DNA from: Pseudomonadota bacterium
GTDB lineage: Bacteria > Pseudomonadota > Alphaproteobacteria > Rhizobiales > Aestuariivirgaceae
DNA length: 6,004 nucleotides
Assembly: GCA_016522385.1 (NCBI GenBank)
Contig: JAEKFU010000074.1
Location: 1 to 6,004, forward strand
Direction: 5' to 3'
Part shown: positions 1 to 4,735 of the stretch, one piece after another
How the letters are laid out: every line of letters starts with the position of its first letter
How positions within the stretch are numbered: position 1 is the stretch's first letter
Position numbers and translations under genes: made by a program
Notes under the pieces: model-generated
What the model was told of the DNA's origin: nothing
The model's database searches: none
The model's input: only the letters and a program-made list of their open reading frames with translations

Positions 1-152
1 GAATACCCCGACATGACAAAGCCGGTGACCGTGGCCGAAAAATTGGCGTCTGCCGCCAGGATGCCGATTAGCGAGCCCTGCAGCCCATGCCCCAGCTGCA
101 AAAGTGCGACACCGATGAACAGAGCCCACACCGACCTGAAACCCGCCAACAT
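1..152 (-). CDS. MFS transporter, N-terminal fragment (cut by window edge)
   Basis: The minus strand from the ATG at 152-150 reads without a stop to the window edge, giving 50 residues that begin MLAGFRSVWALFIGVALLQL. They continue with GHGLQGSLIGI and, further on, TVTGFVMSGY. This matches the first transmembrane helix, the short loop and the start of helix 2 of major facilitator superfamily permeases, in particular the bacterial group with an 'LLxLGxGLQGxL...GxxMSxY' N-terminus. An AGGGA ribosome-binding site lies 10 nt upstream (163-167). It should be an inner-membrane secondary transporter; the substrate cannot be told from this fragment. The rest of the gene lies to the left of the window. 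It points the same way as the receiver gene at 292-681 but is 139 bp from it, so co-transcription is possible but not shown. Confidence 0.8.
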   Translation of the reverse strand, partial: MLAGFRSVWALFIGVALLQLGHGLQGSLIGILAADANFSATVTGFVMSGY

Positions 153-291
153 CGCTTTAAGTTCCCTGCAATGCAGAACGACCACAAATCGCTCATTAGA
201 CCTGTTCGGTAACAACTACTCTGTGCCGGATTGTCTCATCATAGCTGGCAACGTCGGCACCGGCTCGTTCCGCCACCACGTAAGAATTCTA
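153..291. other. Intergenic gap, no feature recognised
   Basis: This 139-bp gap lies between the receiver gene stop and the MFS start, both on the minus strand. I found no convincing hairpin-plus-T-run terminator, RNA gene or operator here. It presumably holds the MFS promoter, but no -35/-10 pair is clear enough to call. Confidence 0.4.
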
Positions 292-681
292 CTAGATGAT
301 CCCGACCTGGCGTAGCTTATCGTCGAGCACATCGGCATCGAACGGTTGCATGAGGCACTCCGATGCGCCTTCCCAGATTGCCCGGCCGATCCGCGACGGA
401 TTGGCTTCGTCTGAGTATACTAGAACCACCGGTGCGCGATGTCGCCATGTTCTGCGGACACGCTTGATGAAATCGAGGGCATTCATGTCATCGAGCCGTT
501 CTGACATCAAAATCATGTCTGGCACCGCACCACGACATTTCTCTAGGGCCTCTCTTGCGTGCCCGGCCACGTCGAGGTCAAATTTGTAAGCGGCCAACAT
601 CGCCTGAATTCGAGAACGCTCTGCCTCACAGGCATCAACAATGAGGCATTGGGTCATATCACAAGATCCTTCGGTCTGCAT
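292..681 (-). CDS. CheY-like single-domain response regulator, degenerate receiver
   Basis: This is a 129-residue protein with only a receiver (REC) domain and no output domain. Recognisable landmarks are the first strand CLIVDA (12-17), the third strand PDMILM (54-59), APVVLVYS (83-90), the EGAS loop (104-107) and QPFD (112-115). The C-terminus LRQVGII resembles the alphaproteobacterial CheY-like proteins that end in '..QVGLI'. Key sites are altered. The phosphoacceptor Asp is Ser60 (LMS where the family has LMD). The invariant Lys before Pro-Phe is Gln112. The acidic pair is Asp16-Ala17, and the switch Thr/Ser position is probably Tyr89, with Ser90 next to it. Normal Asp phosphorylation therefore looks impossible; a role as a phosphorylation-independent binding partner is inference. 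There are two possible starts. The ATG at 681 has AGGAG 8 nt upstream. The ATG at 657 has AAGGA 9 nt upstream and gives 121 aa starting MTQCLIVD, which fits the family's usual N-terminus. A perfect CtrA box lies about 45 bp upstream. Confidence 0.85.
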   Translation of the reverse strand: MQTEGSCDMTQCLIVDACEAERSRIQAMLAAYKFDLDVAGHAREALEKCRGAVPDMILMSERLDDMNALDFIKRVRRTWRHRAPVVLVYSDEANPSRIGRAIWEGASECLMQPFDADVLDDKLRQVGII

Positions 682-723
682 TGCCCCAGCTCCTCTCTCA
701 CTGACGTTGAGTCCTGCGCTCGC

Positions 724-743
724 ATGGTTAACGATAAGTTAAC
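724..743 (-). promoter_or_regulatory. CtrA binding site (TTAA-N7-TTAAC), upstream of the receiver gene
   Basis: The minus strand reads TTAACTTATCGTTAACCAT, an exact TTAA-N7-TTAAC CtrA consensus. It also ends in the TTAACCAT 8-mer known as a CtrA half-site motif. The core is symmetric, so the plus strand (728-743) also reads TTAA-N7-TTAAC. It lies about 43 bp before the ATG at 681, where it would overlap or flank the promoter of the receiver gene. CtrA is the cell-cycle and motility master regulator of alphaproteobacteria. Activation rather than repression is inferred from position only. Confidence 0.7.
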
Positions 744-746
744 AAG

Positions 747-770
747 TTTTCCACATGCATCTGTGGACAA
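747..770. promoter_or_regulatory. Pair of inverted DnaA-box-like 9-mers
   Basis: TTTTCCACA at 747-755 and TGTGGACAA at 762-770 (minus strand TTGTCCACA) face each other across a 6-nt spacer. Each differs from the DnaA consensus TTATCCACA only at position 3. Together they form an inverted repeat whose core is TCCACA-N6-TGTGGA, so a dimeric repressor site is an alternative reading. They start 4 nt after the CtrA box. Confidence 0.4.
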
Positions 771-813
771 TTTCCAACAATAGATTCAGCGGGTTAGGAG
801 AGCCGACGGAGTC

Positions 814-822
814 TTCTCCACA
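814..822 (+). promoter_or_regulatory. Third DnaA-box-like 9-mer
   Basis: TTCTCCACA differs from the DnaA consensus TTATCCACA only at position 3, as the pair at 747-770 does, and has the same orientation as the first of that pair. Alone it would be weak evidence; its value comes from clustering with the pair and the CtrA box within 100 bp. Confidence 0.3.
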
Positions 823-977
823 GGCCGAGAACAAAGCAGAACAAAACAGAATCAGACTCGCGTGGCGACTCACCCACCGGCATGCGCAAATTCGAATGGC
901 ACAATTGCACTGCTTCAAAATTGATCGCATTCTGATAGAAATCATCTCAACCATCGCTACGCTGCAAGGAGACACCA

Positions 978-1436
978 ATGCCAGGTATGTGGTTTGAGGA
1001 GTTCGAGGTCGGACGCATATACGATCATCCGATTACCCGCACAGTCACTGAGATGGACAACACGATGTTTTCCTGCCTGACCATGAATCCGCAACCGCTG
1101 CATATCGACCGGCACTTTTGTGAAACGACCGAATGGGGTCAGCCTTTGATGAATTCTCTGTTCACGCTCGGCCTGATGATTGGCATTTCGGTCAATGACC
1201 TGACCCTTGGCACCACCATTGCCAATCTCGGTATGCGCGACGTCGCCTTTCCGGCACCGCTTTTTCAAGGCGATACTGTCCGCGTCAGCACCGAGGTCAA
1301 AGGCAAGCGCGCCAGCAATTCACGCCCCGATGCCGGCATCGTCGAGTTCATACATCGCGCCTACAAACAAGACGACACACTGGTTGCGGAATGCACCCGC
1401 CAGGCCTTCATGCGTATGAAGCCGCAAGCCGCATAG
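978..1436 (+). CDS. MaoC family acyl-CoA hydratase/dehydratase
   Basis: This 152-residue single hot-dog-fold protein belongs to the MaoC-like enoyl-CoA hydratases. It opens with WFEEFEVGRIYDHPITRTVTE (5-25), then carries the hydratase-2-type segment around NPQPLHID (37-44), with the catalytic-type His42. At the usual catalytic Asp position of (R)-hydratases it has Asn37. From memory, a subfamily with 'TMNxQPLHxD' normally has Asn here, so this may not be damage. The C-terminal strands include FPAPLFQGDTVRVSTEV (91-107) and RPDAGIVEF (116-124). An AAGGAG ribosome-binding site lies 6 nt before the ATG. Next to a CitE/HpcH-type lyase it probably hydrates a branched C4-C5 unsaturated dicarboxyl-CoA such as itaconyl- or mesaconyl-CoA; that substrate is inference. 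The TAG stop is the first triplet of an inserted element, and the ancestral stop was probably TAA. Confidence 0.85.
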   Translation: MPGMWFEEFEVGRIYDHPITRTVTEMDNTMFSCLTMNPQPLHIDRHFCETTEWGQPLMNSLFTLGLMIGISVNDLTLGTTIANLGMRDVAFPAPLFQGDTVRVSTEVKGKRASNSRPDAGIVEFIHRAYKQDDTLVAECTRQAFMRMKPQAA

Positions 1437-1606
1437 GGCCTGTTGAGTAGTAGATTGTGGCGTCGGTCTTTCAGAATTGGTTCAGGCGCAAATTCTGGGC
1501 ATTCACTGAAGGGTGTGAGGAACAAGGACATGCCGATATATTCGACGACAAACACCCGCGATGATGGGCCACTCCTGCACCACGACCTAAGTCTCAACAG
1601 GCCCTA
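1434..1606. mobile_element. MITE-like element with TIRs, TA-flanked, between MaoC and lyase genes
   Basis: The outer 14 bp, TAGGGCCTGTTGAG at 1434-1447, recur exactly as the inverted copy CTCAACAGGCCCTA at 1593-1606. The similarity continues less perfectly to about 27 bp, ending in GTGG at 1457-1460 and CCAC at 1580-1583. The dinucleotide TA at each end fits a TA target-site duplication, as made by IS630/mariner-type and some IS5-type elements. The core between the TAs is 169 bp and holds no transposase. A short internal inverted repeat is CAGAATT (1472-1478) with AATTCTG (1491-1497). Removing one TA plus the core rejoins GCATAAAGCGATG, that is, MaoC stop TAA, 4 nt, lyase ATG. This clean empty site supports insertion into an operon. 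It could also be an internally deleted insertion sequence. Confidence 0.65.
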
Positions 1607-1611
1607 AAGCG

Positions 1612-2457
1612 ATGCGCTCCCTTCTCTTCGTTCCCGGTGATTCCGAGCGCAAGATTGCCAAGGCGCTCAAAAGCGATGCAGACGTAGTCATCTTCGATCT
1701 CGAAGATGCCGTGGCGCCGGATCGCAAGCAAGCCGCGCGCGAGCTGACCGCCGAGGTGCTGTCTTCGCCCGGCAAGCGCCCGCAACGATTTGTGCGCATT
1801 AACCCGTTCTCAAGCGGTCTTTCGCAGCAGGATCTAGATCATATCGAGCCCGCCAACCCCCACGGCATCATGCAACCGAAAACGGAATCGGGCGAAGATG
1901 TCCTAACGCTCGCCAGAATGATGAATGCACCGTTACCGATTATCGCCATTGCCACAGAGACGGCTCGATCGATGTTCAATCTGGGTAGCTACAATGACGC
2001 TAGTCCCTCACTCATCGGGCTCGCATGGGGCGCAGAGGACCTCTCAAATGAACTCGGCGCCACCACAAGCCGAGATACCGACGGCGAGCTCACCAGCCCT
2101 TATCGGCTGGCGCGGAACCTTTGCTTGATCGGCGCCCGGGCGGCCGATGTTGAGCCGATTGACACGGTCTATGTCAATTTCCGAGATCATGACGGATTGA
2201 GGGATGAATGCGCAGCAGCGGCACGCGACGGATTCACAGCGAAAATGGCCATCCATCCGGACCAGATCGCGATTATCAATGAGGCTTTCACGCCGTCTTC
2301 GCAAGCTATCGCCCACGCCAGTCGCATTGTGGAAGCTTTCGCGATGTCTGGGGACCCTGGCGTGATCAGCCTGGACGGCGCAATGTACGATATCCCCCAC
2401 CTCAAACGCGCAGAAAAGCTGCTCGCACGCGCGCGTGTCTATGCGAAGGACGGTTAG
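1612..2457 (+). CDS. HpcH/HpaI (CitE-like) CoA-ester lyase
   Basis: This is 281 residues, the usual length for CitE-like lyases, with a TIM-barrel fold. Motifs in order are RSLLFVPG (2-9), FDLEDAV (28-34), VRINP (61-65) with the substrate-binding Arg, QPKTES (88-93), the acidic metal ligand region IATETA (113-118), WGAEDLS (139-145), KMAIHPDQI (211-219) and GAMYDIPHLKRA (256-267). Such enzymes use Mg2+ to cleave 3-hydroxyacyl-CoAs such as malyl-, beta-methylmalyl- or citramalyl-CoA into acetyl- or propionyl-CoA plus glyoxylate or pyruvate. With the MaoC hydratase upstream, citramalyl-CoA or methylmalyl-CoA is the best guess; no residue I can see settles it. There is no strong ribosome-binding site before the ATG. 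That fits ancestral translational coupling to the MaoC gene, which the 170-bp element has now broken. Confidence 0.88.
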   Translation: MRSLLFVPGDSERKIAKALKSDADVVIFDLEDAVAPDRKQAARELTAEVLSSPGKRPQRFVRINPFSSGLSQQDLDHIEPANPHGIMQPKTESGEDVLTLARMMNAPLPIIAIATETARSMFNLGSYNDASPSLIGLAWGAEDLSNELGATTSRDTDGELTSPYRLARNLCLIGARAADVEPIDTVYVNFRDHDGLRDECAAAARDGFTAKMAIHPDQIAIINEAFTPSSQAIAHASRIVEAFAMSGDPGVISLDGAMYDIPHLKRAEKLLARARVYAKDG

Positions 2458-2636
2458 GGAAGATTTTTGCAAGACCTTACGCCTGCGGCCAGCACCGCTT
2501 AAGCCCGTTAACCATCCATTTACCAGCAAAACAGCCGACTCCAATCAAAGGACATATTGGCCGGTTGAACTAACTCTTTTCTCATCAATTTGTGGCAGTT
2601 ATCCCGCGCACCTCATGTGGTGGTAAGGGGAATTCA
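2458..2636. other. Intergenic region upstream of the sugar transferase-like gene
   Basis: This 179-bp gap has no ORF I support and no clear terminator hairpin after the lyase stop. It contains TTAACCAT at 2508-2515, an exact CtrA-type 8-mer, in a stretch less GC-rich than the neighbouring genes. The promoter for the downstream gene probably lies here. Confidence 0.4.
2508..2515 (+). promoter_or_regulatory. Possible CtrA half-site TTAACCAT
   Basis: This is an exact match to the TTAACCAT 8-mer described for CtrA-regulated promoters, about 120 bp before the start at 2637. A TTAA lies upstream (2499-2502), but the spacing to TTAAC is 5, not the canonical 7. An 8-mer alone can occur by chance. 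Confidence 0.25.
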
Positions 2637-4103
2637 ATGCCGCAAACAGATTTCACGAGCACCCTGCCAGACCCGCTAAATGCCGCCGGAAAGCGGAACA
2701 AACAAACGCCCAGCTACGTCAATCCGGGCCATGTTCAGTGGTTACTGCGCCTCTTTGATGCAGCGATACTGTTTGCTAGCCTGGTCGTGTTGTTCAACCT
2801 TGCCCTGCAGTTCCTATCCCCTGAAGCTGCCTTGATTGCTGCTGCTTTGCTGGCCGCGGAGTTCACATATGTCTGTGCCATTGCATTGCGCTGGATCCGA
2901 ATTTACGACATCGACTATCTCATCAATGCTGCGCATGGTGCGATTGCCGCAATCGGCGTAACTACAGTTGTAGGCGGTACAGCACTGCTATTTACCAATA
3001 GTTTACTGTTTCCTCTGCCACCCGGCAGAGCGTTGGTCTGGCTGGCCGCCGTGGCGCTCTACTTCCTCAGCAGTCGTCTGTGCGCCGGCATGTGGGCCAA
3101 GCCGCTGGCAGCTTCGGGCGCGTTTCGCCAACGCATAGCCGTCGTCGGCGGCGGAAAGCACGCCGAAGCCGCCATCGCGGCGCTTGAGACTTCGCCGGAT
3201 ATTGATATCGATATTGTCGGCATTTTCGACGATCGCGGCAATGACCGCAGCCCCGCGGTGGTCCGCGGCCACAAGAAAATTGGCCGGATCTCGGATCTGG
3301 CAGCCTATGTCCGTGACGACCTTGTCGATCTCGTCATTTTGACAATTCCCATGACCGCACATACGCGGCTCATGCAACTTTTGCCGCAACTTTGGAAACT
3401 GCCCGTGGATGTCCGCATTTGCGGCCAGGCGATCGACATGAAGCTGTCGCCCCGTGCCTACACGTTTCTTGGAAGGTTACCGCTGCTGACGGTGTTCTCC
3501 AGACCCCTTGGTTCCGGCAAGTTGCGCAACAAGCAGATTATGGACAGACTGATCGCGGCCACGCTAATCGGTGTCCTATCGCCCGTAATCCTGACGATCG
3601 CGCTAGCCATACGTCTGACCAGTAAGGGTCCATTGCTCGAGACCGACCCGCGTATTGGATTTGATGGCAACCCAATCAATGTCTTGCGTTTCCGCACGCG
3701 AACAGTTGCGGATCAAGACAAGCCCGAACGAACATTGACGCCTGTCGGCCGATTTCTGGAAATGACGTCGTTGAACGCGATGCCCGAACTGTTCAACGTG
3801 TTGAAAGGTGACTTGTCGATTGTCGGACCTGCCGCACATAGGACGCCCGACCGCGACGATATCGGCCTCTATGAAAAGGTTGCCGACAGCTATTGCCTGC
3901 GCCACGGCATCAAGCCGGGTCTTGTCGGCTGGGCCCAGATGCACGGTTTTGGCGGCCATATGGACAGCCCGCAAATGATCGAGAATCGGGTCAAATACGA
4001 CCTAGAATATGTCGACCGCTTCTCCTGGTTGTTTGACCTGCGCATCCTCGCAAAGACCCCGTTCGCCCGCCTCAGAAGCCAAAGCCCGCAATACGTCGTG
4101 TGA
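2637..4103 (+). CDS. Polyprenyl-phosphate sugar phosphotransferase-like protein, catalytic dyad lost
   Basis: This 488-residue membrane protein has the layout of WcaJ/PssA-type initiating sugar transferases. Hydrophobic segments lie at about 36-60, 63-85, 97-123 and 131-147. A Rossmann-like CoA_binding_3 domain follows (RIAVVGGGKHAE 166-177 to about 270), then a membrane-associated helix (301-326) and the C-terminal bacterial sugar transferase domain (330-475). Conserved pieces include RFRT (351-354), SIVGP (394-398), RHGIKPGLVGWAQ (422-434), RVKYDLEYVDRFS (451-463) and FDLRIL (466-471). The catalytic motif, normally TSLDELPQL, reads TSLNAMPEL (377-384). The Asp-Glu dyad is thus Asn380-Ala381. 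GPRPH is GPAAH (397-401), and the Q of QxRxG is Asp337. Active enzymes transfer a sugar phosphate to undecaprenyl phosphate to start exopolysaccharide repeats; this copy probably cannot. The start is the ATG at 2637, with AAGGGG 6 nt upstream, rather than the upstream in-frame ATG at 2592. No other polysaccharide gene is in view. Confidence 0.85.
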   Translation: MPQTDFTSTLPDPLNAAGKRNKQTPSYVNPGHVQWLLRLFDAAILFASLVVLFNLALQFLSPEAALIAAALLAAEFTYVCAIALRWIRIYDIDYLINAAHGAIAAIGVTTVVGGTALLFTNSLLFPLPPGRALVWLAAVALYFLSSRLCAGMWAKPLAASGAFRQRIAVVGGGKHAEAAIAALETSPDIDIDIVGIFDDRGNDRSPAVVRGHKKIGRISDLAAYVRDDLVDLVILTIPMTAHTRLMQLLPQLWKLPVDVRICGQAIDMKLSPRAYTFLGRLPLLTVFSRPLGSGKLRNKQIMDRLIAATLIGVLSPVILTIALAIRLTSKGPLLETDPRIGFDGNPINVLRFRTRTVADQDKPERTLTPVGRFLEMTSLNAMPELFNVLKGDLSIVGPAAHRTPDRDDIGLYEKVADSYCLRHGIKPGLVGWAQMHGFGGHMDSPQMIENRVKYDLEYVDRFSWLFDLRILAKTPFARLRSQSPQYVV

Positions 4104-4188
4104 CTGCCTGCGGTATCACATCTGTTGCACAACCTATGCAAGTCTGCTTCGCTGGTTCCGGAGGGTCGCGCAGTCAGGACAATCCGTT

Positions 4189-4458
4189 ATGCTGTTCATG
4201 GTGATCGAACATTTCCACAACAGCAATGCTAAGGCAATCTATGCACGCTACCGCGAACATGGCAGGCAGTTGCCCGATGGTCTTGAGTTCGTCGCCTCCT
4301 GGGTCGCAGCCGATTTGAGCCGCTGCTTCCAGGTCATGAAATGCGATGATGTCGCCTTGCTCCAGCGATGGGTCAGCGCATGGTCGGATGTCACAAAGCT
4401 TGAAATCGTTCCCGTGACAACCGGCGCAGACACGGCAAGAGTGTTAAGTTTAGACTAG
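4189..4458 (+). CDS. DUF3303-type small protein
   Basis: This 89-residue soluble protein starts MLFMVIEHF. It contains AKAIYARYREHGRQLPDGLEF (14-34), ASWVAADLSRCFQVMKCDD (36-54) and LLQRWVSAWSDV (57-68). This matches the small DUF3303 family of unknown function, a ferredoxin-like alpha/beta fold similar in size to dimeric alpha-beta barrel proteins. It has no signal peptide or membrane segment. An AGGA ribosome-binding site lies 9 nt before the ATG at 4189; a second in-frame ATG at 4198 is possible. In-frame codons continue upstream to 4009 but overlap the sugar transferase gene and look non-coding. It lies 85 bp after that gene and may be co-transcribed. Its TAG stop overlaps the left tip of the inverted-repeat element at 4455-4722. 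Confidence 0.75.
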   Translation: MLFMVIEHFHNSNAKAIYARYREHGRQLPDGLEFVASWVAADLSRCFQVMKCDDVALLQRWVSAWSDVTKLEIVPVTTGADTARVLSLD

Positions 4459-4722
4459 AGCGTTTCTTTCTCATGTGGAACCATTTGATGGTCCAAATCC
4501 GGTCACTCGGCTAGTTACGGAACGCAGCGCGATGTGAGTCATCGGGCAAGTTCCGTAATGACGTCCGATGGCCGGATTTGGGCCACCGAAGGCCGTGTTT
4601 CTGCGCCCGCTGGACGTCGTTATGTTCCGCTTGTGATCAACCAGACCACGGCGCGAAGCATGCCTAGCCAGCAGACGCAGAAACGCGGTCAAATGATTCC
4701 ACATGAGAAAGAAACGCTCTAG
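4455..4722. mobile_element. MITE-like element with 34-bp terminal inverted repeats
   Basis: Positions 4455-4488 and 4689-4722 are inverted copies over 34 bp with one mismatch (4482 against 4695). The tips read CTAGAGCGTTTC and GAAACGCTCTAG. A TA (4456-4457 and 4720-4721) or CTAG target duplication fits both ends. The interior folds into ordered stems. The left arm has 4493-4502 with 4572-4581 (CCAAATCCGG), 4515-4523 with 4550-4558 (TTACGGAAC) and 4531-4534 with 4540-4543. The right arm has 4597-4605 with 4677-4685 (GTTTCTGCG) and 4609-4613 with 4668-4672. No transposase is encoded; ORFs across it look like shadows. It sits between convergent genes, where its transcript could form a large hairpin and serve as a two-way transcription barrier (inference). 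The type resembles dispersed palindromic elements of rhizobia. Confidence 0.75.
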
Positions 4723-4733
4723 GGTCTGTTGAG
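4720..4733. repeat. Solo terminal repeat related to the element at 1434-1606
   Basis: TAGGGTCTGTTGAG matches the 14-bp tip at 1434-1447 with one change (T for C). No inverted partner is found nearby; TauE/SafE codons begin 3 bp later. Its TA is shared with the right tip of the 34-bp inverted-repeat element, suggesting that element inserted at this TA. It could be the remnant of a deleted insertion sequence. Confidence 0.45.
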
Positions 4734-4735
4734 CG

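Larger units (their letters stand above)
682..977. other. Divergent intergenic region between receiver and MaoC genes
   Basis: This 296-bp stretch separates the minus-strand receiver gene from the plus-strand MaoC gene, so it must hold promoters for both. The left third carries the CtrA box and DnaA-like boxes. The rest (about 830-960) is A-rich relative to its surroundings and contains no ORF I believe in. I could not place a convincing sigma-70 promoter for the MaoC gene. Confidence 0.5.

Noticed and set aside
724..822. Chromosomal replication origin
   Set aside because: CtrA and DnaA-like sites cluster here, but only three imperfect DnaA boxes are seen, there is no clear AT-rich unwinding region, and none of the usual origin-linked genes are adjacent. 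Kept as a regulatory cluster only.
1361..1597. Transposase or small protein encoded in the 1434-1606 element (minus-strand frame)
   Set aside because: The frame spills into the MaoC gene, shows no recognisable transposase motif, and is too short; likely chance.
2499..2512. Full CtrA box TTAA-N5-TTAAC
   Set aside because: The spacing is 5 rather than the canonical 7, so only the TTAACCAT 8-mer is listed, with low confidence.
2044..2544. 166-residue minus-strand ORF opposite the lyase gene
   Set aside because: It is a shadow of the well-supported lyase frame and has no recognisable domain.
2592..2636. Longer start for the sugar transferase at 2592
   Set aside because: The extra residues (MAVIPRTSCGGKGNS) do not look like family sequence and cover the AAGGGG ribosome-binding site of the much better placed ATG at 2637.
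4009..4188. N-terminal extension of the DUF3303 protein to 4009
   Set aside because: It overlaps the sugar transferase gene in another frame, and its residues show no family match; a ribosome-binding site precedes the ATG at 4189.
4560..4618. Extra stem GACGTCC (4560-4566) with GGACGTC (4612-4618)
   Set aside because: It crosses the better left-arm stem (4493-4502 with 4572-4581) and would make a pseudoknot; treated as chance or an alternative fold.
4471..4722. Small proteins within the 34-bp-TIR element (both strands)
   Set aside because: Their sequence is dictated by the palindromes, with no ribosome-binding site or family resemblance.
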